From Nostoc mirabile CHAB5784 (GTDB lineage Bacteria > Cyanobacteriota > Cyanobacteriia > Cyanobacteriales > Nostocaceae): a stretch of 64,000 nt of DNA. The stretch spans positions 48,879 through 112,878 of the forward strand of contig NZ_JAIVFS010000021.1 of NCBI RefSeq assembly GCF_020829645.1. The letters run 5' to 3'. Shown here in pieces: positions 17,921 to 28,123 of this stretch. Positions within the stretch are counted from its first letter, which is position 1, and every line of letters begins with the position of its first letter. A program made the position numbers and the translations under genes. Under the pieces are notes generated by a model, which made no database searches, was not told the DNA's origin, and saw only the letters and a program-made list of their open reading frames with translations.

Positions 17921-18808
17921 ATGCAGAAAAATAAAGTTAGAAAAGCTGTGATTCCGGTAGCTGGTTTTGGAACTCGGTTGTTTCCAGCTACTAAAGTTGT
18001 GAAAAAAGAACTTTTTCCGATTATTGATCGAGATGGTAGGGCAAAACCTGTGATTTTAGCAATTATTGAAGAGGCAATTAGTGCTGGAATTACAGAAGTG
18101 GGGATTGTGGTACAGCCGGATGACAAAGAAATATTTGAGGATTTTTTGAAAAAACCACCGAAAAAAGAACTTTTAGATAAACTTTTACCGCAAAATCAAG
18201 AATATAGCCGATATCTCGAAGATTTAGGTAGCAAAATTACGTTTTTATTGCAAGAGGAGCAATTAGGTTATGGTCATGCAGTATTTTGTGCCAAAGATTG
18301 GGTACAAGATGAACCGTTTTTGCTAATGTTGGGCGATCATATTTATGCATCTGATATTCAAAAATCTTGTGCTAGTCAACTTTTAGATGTTTATGAACAA
18401 GTTAATCAAAGCGTTGTTAGCTTAACTACAACGCCAGCAGAAATTCTTCATACATCTGGGTGTGTAACAGGAGTTTGGCAAGAGTTAAACTCGATTCTGA
18501 AAGTTACACAACTTTATGAAAAGCCTACCATTGAGTATGCACAACAACATTTGTGTGTAGAGGGAATGGCAGAAAACGAGTTTTTATGTATATTTGGTTT
18601 GTATTTACTAACGCCGAAAATTTTTGACTTTTTAGCAGAACACATCAACCAAAATTTCCGAGAACGAGGCGAATTTCAGTTAACATCCTGTCTTGAGAGA
18701 TTGCGTCAGGAAGAGGGAATGACAGGATATGTTGTTAAAGGCAAGTGCTTTGATACAGGATTGCCAGATGCTTATCGTCAGACAATGATTGATTTTAGAA
18801 ATTTCTAG
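17921..18808 (+). CDS. galU: UTP-glucose-1-phosphate uridylyltransferase (GalU-like)
   Basis: The 295-residue protein begins RKAVIPVAGFGTRLFPATK, the glycine-rich nucleotide-binding loop of sugar-nucleotide pyrophosphorylases. KELFPIID, KPVILAIIEEA and LLMLGDHIY (metal-binding Asp) follow in the usual GalU order. It makes UDP-glucose from UTP and glucose-1-phosphate for glycolipid and polysaccharide synthesis. The segment KKELFPI with Ile-Asp rather than KEMLPI is a divergent form, so a related uridylyltransferase is possible. Local base composition is more AT-rich than that of hemW. Confidence 0.75.
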   Translation: MQKNKVRKAVIPVAGFGTRLFPATKVVKKELFPIIDRDGRAKPVILAIIEEAISAGITEVGIVVQPDDKEIFEDFLKKPPKKELLDKLLPQNQEYSRYLEDLGSKITFLLQEEQLGYGHAVFCAKDWVQDEPFLLMLGDHIYASDIQKSCASQLLDVYEQVNQSVVSLTTTPAEILHTSGCVTGVWQELNSILKVTQLYEKPTIEYAQQHLCVEGMAENEFLCIFGLYLLTPKIFDFLAEHINQNFRERGEFQLTSCLERLRQEEGMTGYVVKGKCFDTGLPDAYRQTMIDFRNF

Positions 18809-18897
18809 ACTAATCTTAGTTCAAAAAGTCGCTTGCTCTGACAAAAAAGGAATAATGTTTTTTATCTTCATCAGTAAATTAAGTTACTAGTAGGCAT

Positions 18898-18923
18898 TAA
18901 TTACGAATTACGAATTACGAATT
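18898..18923. repeat. TTACGAA heptamer run abutting a start codon
   Basis: Three to four TTACGAA units run to within one base of the ATG of the RNA methyltransferase and occupy the place of a ribosome site. Confidence 0.75.
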
Positions 18924-20045
18924 ATGAATTATTTTGCAACGGTTGCTCGTGGATTAGAAACCCTCGCGGCTCAGGAGTTAGAGCAACTGGGTGCTCATTC
19001 AGTGGAGCCTGGGTTTTGCGGTGTAGCCTTTGAGGGCGATCGCACCCTACTTTATCGCGTCAACATCTGGGCTAGGCTGCCGTTCCGAATCTTGGTGAAT
19101 ATCCATGAGTTTACATGCCTTGATGCCAAGGATCTCTATCGCGGCATCCAGACCATCGATTGGCAAAAGTATCTCACGCCAGACATGACGCTGGCGGTGA
19201 ATACTACGGGCAAAAACGATCGCCTCAATCACACCCACTTCACATCTCTCCAGATCAAAAATGCGATCGTTGACCAGCAGAAAGAAAATCTGGGTGAGCG
19301 TTCAAATGTAGAGCTTCATGATCCAGATGTGCGGATCAATGTTCATATTGAACGCGACTTTTGTACCGTTAAACTCGACAGTTCTGGAAATAGTCTGCAT
19401 CGCCGAGGCTACCGTCCTGCGGTTGGAGCAGCCCCTCTAAAGGAATCTCTGGCTGCTGCCCTGATTCAGCTTTCGGGCTGGCAACCAGACCAGATGTTCT
19501 ATGACCCTCTTTGTGGATCTGGCACTTTACCCTTGGAAGCTAGCTTAAAGGCACTGAACATAGCACCAGGACTGTTTCGGGATTCCTTTGGATTTGAAAA
19601 TTGGCTCGATTTTGATTTATCCCTTTTAGAAAAGCTGCTCCAAGAAGCTAAGGATAGCCAACTGGATACCCTGACCGCACCTATTTGGGGAAGCGATCGC
19701 GATGAAAATATAATTGAGCAGGCGATTAACAATGCTCAAAACTGCGGCGTTGATAACCATGTATGGTTTTCTCAAATGGAGCTTGCAGATGTTGTCGCCC
19801 CCGCAGAGAGTGGGGTTTTATTCTGCAATCCACCTTATGGCGAACGGCTGGGGCGAGATAGTGATTTAGGGGCGTTCTATAAACTTTTGGGCGATGTGCT
19901 GAAACAACGCTTCAAAGGCTGGACTGCCTTTGTGCTGAGTGGCAACAAGGAACTGTCTCAATCGATTGGACTAAAATCATCCCAGCGAATTGCAGTGTAT
20001 AACGGAGCGCTGCCTTGTCAGTTAATGAAATATGAGCTGTACTAA
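18924..20045 (+). CDS. THUMP-domain RNA (guanine-N2) methyltransferase, RlmL/YpsC-like
   Basis: The 373-residue protein has an N-terminal ferredoxin-like/THUMP domain (FATVARGLETLAAQELEQLG ... VRINVHIERDFCTVKLDSSG) and a SAM-dependent methyltransferase domain. The SAM motif is DPLCGSGTLPLEA, followed by SDRDENIIEQA and the catalytic NPPYGERLG. The family modifies guanine N2 in 23S rRNA. It corresponds to the N-terminal half of E. coli RlmL or to Bacillus YpsC. Its ATG is directly preceded by the heptamer run, with no purine-rich ribosome site. Confidence 0.88.
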   Translation: MNYFATVARGLETLAAQELEQLGAHSVEPGFCGVAFEGDRTLLYRVNIWARLPFRILVNIHEFTCLDAKDLYRGIQTIDWQKYLTPDMTLAVNTTGKNDRLNHTHFTSLQIKNAIVDQQKENLGERSNVELHDPDVRINVHIERDFCTVKLDSSGNSLHRRGYRPAVGAAPLKESLAAALIQLSGWQPDQMFYDPLCGSGTLPLEASLKALNIAPGLFRDSFGFENWLDFDLSLLEKLLQEAKDSQLDTLTAPIWGSDRDENIIEQAINNAQNCGVDNHVWFSQMELADVVAPAESGVLFCNPPYGERLGRDSDLGAFYKLLGDVLKQRFKGWTAFVLSGNKELSQSIGLKSSQRIAVYNGALPCQLMKYELY

Positions 20046-20126
20046 GGAATAAGAATTAAATAACATACAATTTATGTCCCTGGCTTACCTCACCCTCAAT
20101 CCCTCTCCTTATAAAGAAGAGGGAAC

Positions 20127-20261
20127 CTAGTACCGCAAGGCGGAAGTCAAAAGTTAACACTGAGCGGAGTCGAAGTGTCAAAAGTCAAAAGTCAAAATGA
20201 ATACAGCGTAAGAGTTTCGTTGATTTGGAATGGGTGGTTTATTTACGCCGTGCTGTACTAG
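20127..20261. mobile_element. MITE-like repeat with CTAGTAC ends
   Basis: The element begins CTAGTACCGCAAGGCGGAAG and ends ACGCCGTGCTGTACTAG, a partial inverted repeat. Relatives are at 60549-60645 and about 53514-53595. The interior holds AAAAGTC heptamers. Confidence 0.6.
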
Positions 20262-20351
20262 ATAGAGGATGAAAGAGGATGAAGTTTTGCATTTTATTTA
20301 ATTCACGTTCCTAAGACCAGAACAGATCAGATTTTGCGATTTTTTGATGAT

Positions 20352-20394
20352 CAAGACTGAAACTACTTCAACTTCTGAAGTAGTTTCAGTCTTG
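20352..20394. terminator. Strong hairpin between genes, probable terminator
   Basis: Two 19-base arms (CAAGACTGAAACTACTTCA and its exact complement) surround a 5-base loop. It lies 28 bases past the stop of the minus-strand PEP-CTERM gene. There is no good T run on either side, so it may act as an RNA 3' stabiliser as much as a terminator. Confidence 0.55.
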
Positions 20395-20422
20395 TATTCT
20401 ATGAAACCCTAAGAACGTGTAA

Positions 20423-21070
20423 TCAGATAGCGCGACGGCGGCGAACCATTACCATTCCACTTGCTACTAAACCAAGACCTAACAAAGAAGCAGGTTCAGG
20501 AACGGAAGTAGGAGGAGGATTTTTCCCTATATTAGAAACGAATAATGAAGCGTGAGATAAATCTTTGCCTGCGTTTCCACTGCCATCTAAAGCAACACCA
20601 ATGGTATTGAATACTCCCGTTAAACCTTTAGAGAAATCATAATCTTTGAATAGATAAGCACTGTAAGCAGTACTTGTTTTGAGGCTAACTACAAACGTGT
20701 TACTGGACAATGCTGTTCCCAAACCCCATGTGCCAGAATTAAAGTTATTGGCTGCTGTAATCGCAAAGGGATTCGGGTCATCAGATTTGCCAGCTAAAGT
20801 CCATTGCACACCAGTACCAACAAAGCTGCTAAACAGACCATTATTTAGGTCAGGGAGCAAAGTACCTTGTGCCCCTGTGTCATTACCAGCATTTGGGCCG
20901 TTACAAGCTGTAGCTGAAACTCCTCCAAGTGAAATATCGGCAAGGCTACATATTGCTGAAGAAGTTTGACCGCCACCGGGTGCAGCATATACTGGTGCAG
21001 CAATTGAAGCACAAGCAATTCCAGTAACTAATAAAACTGAAGTTGATATGAAAGAAAAGTTTTTTTTCAT
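20423..21070 (-). CDS. PEP-CTERM exported protein
   Basis: The 215-residue protein has a signal peptide (MKKNFSFISTSVLLVTGIAC, cut near APVYA) and a C-terminal PEP-CTERM signal VPEPASLLGLGLVASGMVM followed by RRRRAI. The central region is rich in Gly, Asn and Ser, with two Cys that could form a disulphide (SSAICSL and ATACNG). An exosortase would process it; none is in the window. It seems to be expressed alone, with the hairpin at 20352 as its likely end. Confidence 0.85.
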   Translation of the reverse strand: MKKNFSFISTSVLLVTGIACASIAAPVYAAPGGGQTSSAICSLADISLGGVSATACNGPNAGNDTGAQGTLLPDLNNGLFSSFVGTGVQWTLAGKSDDPNPFAITAANNFNSGTWGLGTALSSNTFVVSLKTSTAYSAYLFKDYDFSKGLTGVFNTIGVALDGSGNAGKDLSHASLFVSNIGKNPPPTSVPEPASLLGLGLVASGMVMVRRRRAI

Positions 21071-21453
21071 TTTTGGCTCTGTTTTAAACTCTGCTCGATA
21101 TGGATTGTTATTAATACAGGTAGTTACTAAATATTTACTTTGGAATAATAGTCCCTACTCCGATACTTTGAATCTTATGCGTATTTCTTTTTACTTGTCT
21201 TTAATCTTGTGTCATTTTTATCAGAGATTTAAACAAACGTCACTTATTTAATCTCCTGATAAAGTAGTGATTATATCGTCAGTAAAAACTTTGTAACTTT
21301 ACATAAACGGCACAACAAGATACCAGCAATGATTAAAATCCAGTAATAACCTAGCCGATTGCTCTCAACTGTTTGTACTTCGTGCTGGGGCAGCTTACCG
21401 TAGGTATCCCATTCACTACTTCAGATTTGACGATGCCTACGGCGCTAAACTAC
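21071..21453. other. Intergenic region, promoter of the PEP-CTERM gene
   Basis: No gene or repeat was recognised. The region is AT-rich upstream of the PEP-CTERM start. Confidence 0.4.
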
Positions 21454-23058
21454 TCAATTCCTCAAAATACTTAAAGCAACCGCCTCTGCCACCTTAATAC
21501 CATCAATACCAGCCGAGAGGATTCCCCCTGCGTATCCCGCGCCTTCACCAGCCGGATAAAGACCGACTGTATTTAAACTCTGATAATCCTCTTTGCGTTT
21601 AATCCGAATCGGTGATGAAGTGCGGGTTTCCACCCCAGTCAACACGGCATCGTCCATTGCAAATCCTTTGATTTGTTTGTCAAAAGCGGGAAGTGCTTCA
21701 CGGATGGCGGCGATCGCATAATCTGGTAAACTCTGACTCAAATCACCCAAATGTATCCCAGGTGTATAAGACGGCTTAACAGTGCCCAATGCTGTAGAAG
21801 GGCGATGGTTGAGAAAGTCTCCCACCAACTGCCCTGGCGCTTCATAAGTTCCACCGCCCAACTCAAAAGCCCGTTCTTCCAAGCGCCGTTGGAAGTCAAT
21901 TCCCGCTAAGGCGTTGCCCGGATAATCTTCGGGGGTGATGCCCACAACGATCGCACTATTGGCATTGCGTTCATTGCGAGAGTATTGGCTCATCCCATTG
22001 GTGACGACTCGCCCCGGTTCTGATGCAGCTGCAACTACCAAGCCCCCCGGACACATACAAAAACTATAGACGGAACGACCATTTTGGCAGTGGTGAACCA
22101 GTTTGTAATCGGCAGCACCTAAAAGCTTATGACCAGCTTGAGCGCCGAAACGGCATTGGTCGATGAGAGTCTGGGGATGTTCGACCCGAAAGCCGATGGA
22201 AAAAGCTTTAGGCTCTATGTAAACTCCACGATCAAATAGCATTTGGAAGGTATCACGGGCGCTATGACCTACTGCCAGAACTACATGATCGCTGGCGATA
22301 TATTCCCCACTGGCGAGGGTAACTCCCCGCACCTGTCCATTTTCGATGTTAATATCTTCCACCCGACTTTGAAAGCGAATTTCACCACCGAGGGATTCGA
22401 TTTTGGCACGCATACTTTGGACGATTCCCACCAGTTTAAAAGTGCCGATATGCGGTTTGTTGATATAGAGAATTTCCGGTGAGGCTCCCGCATTGACGAG
22501 TTCGGTTAGTACTTTGCGCCCATAATGCTGAGGATCTTTGACTTGACTGTAGAGTTTGCCATCAGAAAATGTACCCGCCCCACCTTCACCAAACTGGGCA
22601 TTAGATTCGGGGTTGAAGTCTGATTTTTTCTTCCAAAAGCCAAAAGTATCAGCAGTGCGATCGCGGACTTTTTTCCCACGTTCTAAAATGATTGGGCAAA
22701 AGCCCATTTGCGCGAGCATCAAACCCGCAAACAAGCCACAAGGCCCAGTACCAATCACGATGGGGCGAATCGCCAAATTGCTCGGTGCTTGTGCCACAGG
22801 GCGATAGCTCATGTCTGGCGTGGCAATCAGATGAGGATCTTTTTTCAGGCGCTTGAGTAGATGAGTTTCCTGAGTCGTTTCTACATCCAGAATATAAACA
22901 AGGGTAATCTCTCCTTTCTTACGGGCATCATAGCTACGCTTGAAGATGGAATAGCTGATCAAATCTTCGTCCGTGATTTGCAGCTTTTTGAGGATGGCAG
23001 TCTTGATCTCATCTTCAGGATGATCAAGCGGGAGCTTTACTTCTGTTAGTCGTAACAT
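21454..23058 (-). CDS. FAD-dependent oxidoreductase (COG2509-like)
   Basis: The 534-residue protein has a short N-terminal alpha/beta domain (residues 1-85), then a dinucleotide-binding fold. It carries PIVIGTGPCGLFAGLMLAQMG and ILERGK for FAD, NAQFGEGGAGTFSDGKL, and a C-terminal GLYPAGEGAGYAGGILSAGIDG closing motif. This architecture is that of the uncharacterised FAD-dependent dehydrogenases of COG2509, found in most cyanobacteria and chloroplast-derived genomes. The substrate is unknown. It is a monocistronic gene starting at ATG 23058. Confidence 0.85.
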   Translation of the reverse strand: MLRLTEVKLPLDHPEDEIKTAILKKLQITDEDLISYSIFKRSYDARKKGEITLVYILDVETTQETHLLKRLKKDPHLIATPDMSYRPVAQAPSNLAIRPIVIGTGPCGLFAGLMLAQMGFCPIILERGKKVRDRTADTFGFWKKKSDFNPESNAQFGEGGAGTFSDGKLYSQVKDPQHYGRKVLTELVNAGASPEILYINKPHIGTFKLVGIVQSMRAKIESLGGEIRFQSRVEDINIENGQVRGVTLASGEYIASDHVVLAVGHSARDTFQMLFDRGVYIEPKAFSIGFRVEHPQTLIDQCRFGAQAGHKLLGAADYKLVHHCQNGRSVYSFCMCPGGLVVAAASEPGRVVTNGMSQYSRNERNANSAIVVGITPEDYPGNALAGIDFQRRLEERAFELGGGTYEAPGQLVGDFLNHRPSTALGTVKPSYTPGIHLGDLSQSLPDYAIAAIREALPAFDKQIKGFAMDDAVLTGVETRTSSPIRIKRKEDYQSLNTVGLYPAGEGAGYAGGILSAGIDGIKVAEAVALSILRN

Positions 23059-23168
23059 AGCGAGGAGAAATGCATACTGTCTATCAAAATATTAATCCAG
23101 GACTTACGTCCGGTTCTAATTGGGAGGGGCGAGAGATGATACTCCCCCTCGACCTAACTCAATACCCT

Positions 23169-24731
23169 CTAAGGGCTTATGTATGGTTGTGGATTAATAT
23201 GATTATTTTGATCATTCTTACCGTTTGAGGTAGTAAAAGCAAGAAAAATGACTGTTACAAGAGCCACAATACAAGCTATACAAAGTCGCCCTTTTTCTTC
23301 TCTATTGAGAGTAATTTTATCTGCTAAAGATTTTCTATTTCCTAAACCCCTGGCAAGAAATTCATGCTGATTTATTGTACTCTTTAAAGACCGAGTATTT
23401 TTTCTGGTCTTAAAGTCGTAAACATTATAATTTGGATTTTTTGAATATTCTTCAAGGTTTTCATGTTTTAACACACTCTGGTGTTTTGGAGATTCAGCTA
23501 TATCTACTGTACTTTTTTCCTGATTCAACTGATCAATGATTTGATAAGCTTGCTCAATTTCTTGTTTATCTCCTTTTTCAAATTCTCTTATCTCCTGCCA
23601 CAAGGGGTGACGTTGCACCAACCAACGCCTAACTAATTCTATTTTTACTTGATTGCCTTGTTTATTTAGAAATCCTCTATATATCAGTTCTGTGACAATT
23701 TTTTGTAGTTTATCTTGTGATAAGTGAGGAAAATTATAAATTTCTAGTATCTTTAGTGGGTCTTGCTTTAGACGTTGGTCTTGTTTTTCAACAGCTATTT
23801 TTTGGCCTTCAGCCACAGCCGAAAATACTAGCTTTTCTGGTACAGATAAAGCTTCCCAATACCATGCCAGACCAGCTTCTGCTAACTCGACTGCTCGTTC
23901 TATAATCAGTTCTACATCTTCTTCAGTAACTTCCCATTTTTCTAATTCTCTGGCCCTACTAAAAAGCGTAAAGCATATAATCTGAATAAAATAAGGATGT
24001 CCTGAAGAAAACTTAATAATAGCTTCAATCGATTTTTGTTCGTACTGCAAAAAACTAGCAGCAGGTTCAGTTATTAACTCCGTGGCACTTTTGTCATCTA
24101 TAAAACCAATTTCTTGAATTGGTACTTTCTTAAATATTTTTAATAAATTTGATATATCTGTAGACTTTCTCCCAGCAAAAATCACTGCAAATAATTGTTG
24201 ATTGCTCTTGCTTTCGACAACCTTTTTGATCTGTCCAAATAGTGATTCGAGTGTTGCACCTATATAGGTAGGCTCTAAGGCATCGAACTCATCTAATAAC
24301 AAGACCAATTTAGTATCTTTTAGTTTTGCGTATATCTGCGGTAAGAATTTATTGCAGAAAATATCCTTCTGCACTTTTATTTCTTCGGCAGTTGGTATCT
24401 CAGCTTGGTAAGGCTTTATATCTAATTGGTTGACAATAGTTTCTGCTAATCTTTCTAACAGCGACTCTAGCGTATTTTGACCATGAGATTCTAAGTCAAA
24501 GCTGACACAAGCGTAGCCCTTATATTCATTTTCGTCCAAAAATTCCCGTATATTCTGAAGCAGAGATGACTTACCAATTCTTCTTTCTCCGTGCAGAAAT
24601 ACTACTTTCTCGCCTTTTCGGAAATTTTGCCACACAAAGAACAATTCCTTATCTCTTCCATAGAATAGTTCTCGTTCACTTATGGGACGACCAATTACAT
24701 AAGGGTTTCTTTGAGACTTTAAGGATACCAT
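23169..24731 (-). CDS. AAA/STAND-type ATPase with C-terminal membrane anchor
   Basis: The 520-residue protein begins NPYVIGRPISERELFYGRD, then has Walker A GERRIGKSS at 48-56 and Walker B LVLLLDEFDAL at 142-152. An SGHP motif near 243-246 follows, as in AAA_16/AAA-like STAND modules, and then a winged-helix-like region. Near the C-terminus (about 482-500) is one hydrophobic segment, LCIACIVALVTVIFLAF, with a short polar tail outside. It is the third of three related ATPase genes in a row, separated from the second by 280 bases. It probably switches on nucleotide binding. No effector domain is recognisable. Confidence 0.8.
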   Translation of the reverse strand: MVSLKSQRNPYVIGRPISERELFYGRDKELFFVWQNFRKGEKVVFLHGERRIGKSSLLQNIREFLDENEYKGYACVSFDLESHGQNTLESLLERLAETIVNQLDIKPYQAEIPTAEEIKVQKDIFCNKFLPQIYAKLKDTKLVLLLDEFDALEPTYIGATLESLFGQIKKVVESKSNQQLFAVIFAGRKSTDISNLLKIFKKVPIQEIGFIDDKSATELITEPAASFLQYEQKSIEAIIKFSSGHPYFIQIICFTLFSRARELEKWEVTEEDVELIIERAVELAEAGLAWYWEALSVPEKLVFSAVAEGQKIAVEKQDQRLKQDPLKILEIYNFPHLSQDKLQKIVTELIYRGFLNKQGNQVKIELVRRWLVQRHPLWQEIREFEKGDKQEIEQAYQIIDQLNQEKSTVDIAESPKHQSVLKHENLEEYSKNPNYNVYDFKTRKNTRSLKSTINQHEFLARGLGNRKSLADKITLNREEKGRLCIACIVALVTVIFLAFTTSNGKNDQNNHINPQPYISP

Positions 24732-25011
24732 AGATAATTACTGGCGATAGGACTACTAAGCGATCGTTAATTTTTCAGCTAGTTTTCCCAAATCTTTGTT
24801 TTATCATTGGTCACTATTTCTATAATAACCTCTATTCTCAGGATGAGATTCCATCAGCAGTCTTTATTTATAAGACCTGGAAAACCAATCTCATCTGGTA
24901 AAATAAAACTATACATTTCACTTATGGCTAACTAGCTGACAGTGCCATATTAAGTATTCCCGATAATGATGTCTGTCTAACAGATCACAAACCAAACTAA
25001 TTGAAAATTTT

Positions 25012-28000
25012 TTATTTTTTTATCTGTTCCTCCTCAGGCCTAAATTGGCTATTTGTCACCTTGAGTAAAATAACTTCTCTCTGGCTTTCCCGGCTTTCAT
25101 TGAACTTAAGTGTTTCTCCGAAAGATGTTTCTGGAACTTCTACCTTTTTTAAATTGTCGAGAACTGTATCCCTAGAGAGAATCTGGGATGATTTAATAGA
25201 CTTATCTATGGAATCAAGAAAAGCCTTAACCGCGTCGTAGCTAATTGCTGTCCGCCAACTAACATCACCTCCCCACTGCTTTTTAGCTTTTTCAGCAAAC
25301 GTTTGTGATTTTTTTGTCTGACGAAACCAAGGAACCGCTAAAACCAGACCTTCGATGTCGCCACCACCTTTATAAAAAATATCATCTACATAAACAGAAT
25401 CACCTCCTAATAGACTGATTCCGGAAATATTGTTTTTGTATTTTTTAGCTATATCAATAGCTTTATATAGGTGCTGCGTATCTGGAAATAGAGCGATCGC
25501 TTGTACTTTTTCTTTAACATTAGGCAAGTTATTGACAATTTCTGAGTCTACATTGTCCTTAGCTATATTGATACACCCATCATCAATAACTTTTCCGCCA
25601 CTGGAGACAAGATTTGTTTTAAATTCTTCTTTTATACTTCTGCTATAAGACTCATCAGGATTACAGAGAACTAACACTTGTTTTAAACCTTTCTTGATAG
25701 CATATTGAGCCAACTTCTTACCAGTCTCTCTATCTGATGGAAGGGTTCTGAAAAATACAGAAGAAGTTAAATCTATGCTAGTACTTGTAGATGAAATAAT
25801 CGGAATTTTCGCTTTTTCATATATTGGTAAAGCTTTGGTAGTAACGCCACTAGCATTGTGTCCAATTACGCCCAAAACTGAGCTATTATCTACTATTTGC
25901 TGGGCAACTTTTTGGGCTTGGGCTGGTGAGTCACGATCATCAGCGATGAGAATTTCCAGTAAGCGACCGTTTAATCCTTGATTTTTATTAAATTCATTTT
26001 GCGCTTGTGCGATTCCACGTAATATTTCCCAAGCCAAAACGTAGTTTGACTGATGTGTGGCTGGCACTACTACAGCTAAAACAAAAGGCTCACCCTTTTG
26101 ACGAGCCAAGGAATTGTTTCGATAAATCAATACCTCTGGATCGTTAGAGTTATATTTGACCGCTTGTTCAAAGTCTTCTGCTGCCTCTGGATATTTTTTT
26201 TGTTGGAAGTTGGTAATCCCTTTTTGTCTACTTTCTTTAAATTTATCAATATCTTGGGGTTTGTTAGTTTTTATCTTAGAAAATAAAGAGCCATCGCCAC
26301 TACTAAGACTTTCTGAATTAACACCTTCAGTAATACTTGGACTCGTCTGAGGATTAGTGACGCATACACCCTGTGAATTTTTTTGTTGATTAGTAGGACA
26401 ATCCTTTTGGTTGTTAAAAGCAATGATAATAGCAACAGCTATAAATCCAGCAATTAGACCTGACACTCCTAATATTTTCAAGAGTTTTTGTTGGATGATT
26501 ATTTGTAACCATCCTCCAAAATTACTTCCATAACTATTTGAAGTTTCAGTATTATTAGCGCTTTCATTATTATGATTATGAGGATGTATTAGCTCCGGGC
26601 TTTCTTCTTGTGTTGAACTATTTTCATGGTCGATTTGCAAATTTTTTTCATCTTGTTGTTTTGCTTGTTCAAAATCTCTTTGTTCGTATAAGTAATTTCT
26701 GTATTTATGTAAATCTTCTATCAATATTTTTTGATAACCTAATTTCTCTAATTTCAAAGCTTTTTCATAAAGTGGTAAAGCTTTATTAAAATCCTTTAAT
26801 TCACAATATTTTCCAGTTAATTCTACTATAGTACTGAAGTGGTTTGGATTTAAATTTAAAACTAGTTCATATTGATTTAAAGCATTATTTTTTCTATCTT
26901 CTTGTTTCCATAAACTACGAGCAATGTTTATTAATACTATATTAAATTGTTCTGCTTCTATTGTTTCTAAAATAGCGATTTCATCTTTTAATTTATGATG
27001 TTCTATAAGCCATAATCTGACTAGCTCTACTCTTATTTTAATGGGATTACTATCTATAAACCCCCTTCTAATTAATTCATCAATTGCATCTTTTAAAGCA
27101 TCTGTGAATACTAATCCATATTCTTGAAAAATTTGAGCAGGATCACCTGTGAGATTTTCTTGTTGAGCTTGAGCTATAGCTGAAACCACTACTCTCTCAT
27201 GAAGACTCAATCCATCCCAAAAGCAAGCACATCCACCTTGAGAAGTTTGCAGAGCTTCTTGTATAACTCCATCTACATCATCAGGTATAATAGGGAAATT
27301 CCTAGCTCTGTAGTTATTATTTTTAGCAAAATTAAAAATTTCATAACATAAAACCTGCGTATATAAAGGATGTCCTGATGAAAAATTTAAAATTCTTTCT
27401 ATAGTTTCGTCTCTGTATTGCAGGCTATTAATAGCAGGTTGTCTAATTAATTTTTTAGCACTCTCACTATTCAAGAAACCAATTTCTACAAATGGCGCTT
27501 GTCTAAATATTCTTAGTAAATTTGGCATGTAATTAATATATCTGCCAACTACTGCAATCAGATATATTTCTTTTACCTCTATAATTAAATTATTTAAATA
27601 TTCTAAAAAATTAACAGCTCTGTTTATATCACTATCAGTTTCAATTACATCAAACTCATCTAATAATAGAATTAATTTTAACCCTCTAGTATCTAACTCA
27701 TAACTAATATTATAGATATTTCTCCGTATTCTTACATCTTCTAAATTACTATCTGACTCTAACAAATAGCTGATGTCTATGTCTCTCTCCGTGCCAATCT
27801 CATGCAGTATTCTACTGATAATGTTATATAAAATTTTATTATTTTGAGAATGAATGTCTCTTTGTAAATCATAAGAAACAAATAAAAAGTCATCTCTAGC
27901 TACAATATAGGGGAGAATTCTTAAGACAGAAGATTTACCTATACGTCTTTGACCATGCAAAAGAATAAATTTTTCATTATTTTGTAAATGATCTCTTATG

Positions 28001-28092
28001 TTTTCAAATAGAGAATCTCTACCAAAAAGCATCTCTGGATTTTCGATCGGAGTACCAATGATATAAGGATTCATTATAGTGTTAAAACTCAT
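25012..28092 (-). CDS. AAA ATPase - TPR - TM - periplasmic-binding-protein fusion
   Basis: The 1026-residue protein has an AAA/STAND ATPase at residues 1-370: NPYIIGTPI, Walker A GQRRIGKSS 47-55, Walker B ILLLDEFDVI 141-150, SGHP 239-242. TPR-like helices follow at about 385-485. One membrane helix (about 539-559) is followed by two nearby cysteines (565, 577), a further TPR-like pair (618-655) and, from 667 to the end, a type 1 periplasmic binding domain of the branched-chain amino-acid receptor family (FVLAVVVPATHQSNYVLAWE, VLGVIGHNASGVTTKALPIY, IPIISSTSTSIDLTSSVFF). The layout predicts an extracellular ligand sensor coupled to a cytoplasmic ATPase switch. It lies 31 bases after the 440-residue ATPase gene, so the two are probably one operon. 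Confidence 0.85.
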   Translation of the reverse strand: MSFNTIMNPYIIGTPIENPEMLFGRDSLFENIRDHLQNNEKFILLHGQRRIGKSSVLRILPYIVARDDFLFVSYDLQRDIHSQNNKILYNIISRILHEIGTERDIDISYLLESDSNLEDVRIRRNIYNISYELDTRGLKLILLLDEFDVIETDSDINRAVNFLEYLNNLIIEVKEIYLIAVVGRYINYMPNLLRIFRQAPFVEIGFLNSESAKKLIRQPAINSLQYRDETIERILNFSSGHPLYTQVLCYEIFNFAKNNNYRARNFPIIPDDVDGVIQEALQTSQGGCACFWDGLSLHERVVVSAIAQAQQENLTGDPAQIFQEYGLVFTDALKDAIDELIRRGFIDSNPIKIRVELVRLWLIEHHKLKDEIAILETIEAEQFNIVLINIARSLWKQEDRKNNALNQYELVLNLNPNHFSTIVELTGKYCELKDFNKALPLYEKALKLEKLGYQKILIEDLHKYRNYLYEQRDFEQAKQQDEKNLQIDHENSSTQEESPELIHPHNHNNESANNTETSNSYGSNFGGWLQIIIQQKLLKILGVSGLIAGFIAVAIIIAFNNQKDCPTNQQKNSQGVCVTNPQTSPSITEGVNSESLSSGDGSLFSKIKTNKPQDIDKFKESRQKGITNFQQKKYPEAAEDFEQAVKYNSNDPEVLIYRNNSLARQKGEPFVLAVVVPATHQSNYVLAWEILRGIAQAQNEFNKNQGLNGRLLEILIADDRDSPAQAQKVAQQIVDNSSVLGVIGHNASGVTTKALPIYEKAKIPIISSTSTSIDLTSSVFFRTLPSDRETGKKLAQYAIKKGLKQVLVLCNPDESYSRSIKEEFKTNLVSSGGKVIDDGCINIAKDNVDSEIVNNLPNVKEKVQAIALFPDTQHLYKAIDIAKKYKNNISGISLLGGDSVYVDDIFYKGGGDIEGLVLAVPWFRQTKKSQTFAEKAKKQWGGDVSWRTAISYDAVKAFLDSIDKSIKSSQILSRDTVLDNLKKVEVPETSFGETLKFNESRESQREVILLKVTNSQFRPEEEQIKK

Positions 28093-28123
28093 ACCACTTT
28101 CATTGCCATTAAATATTTAACAA

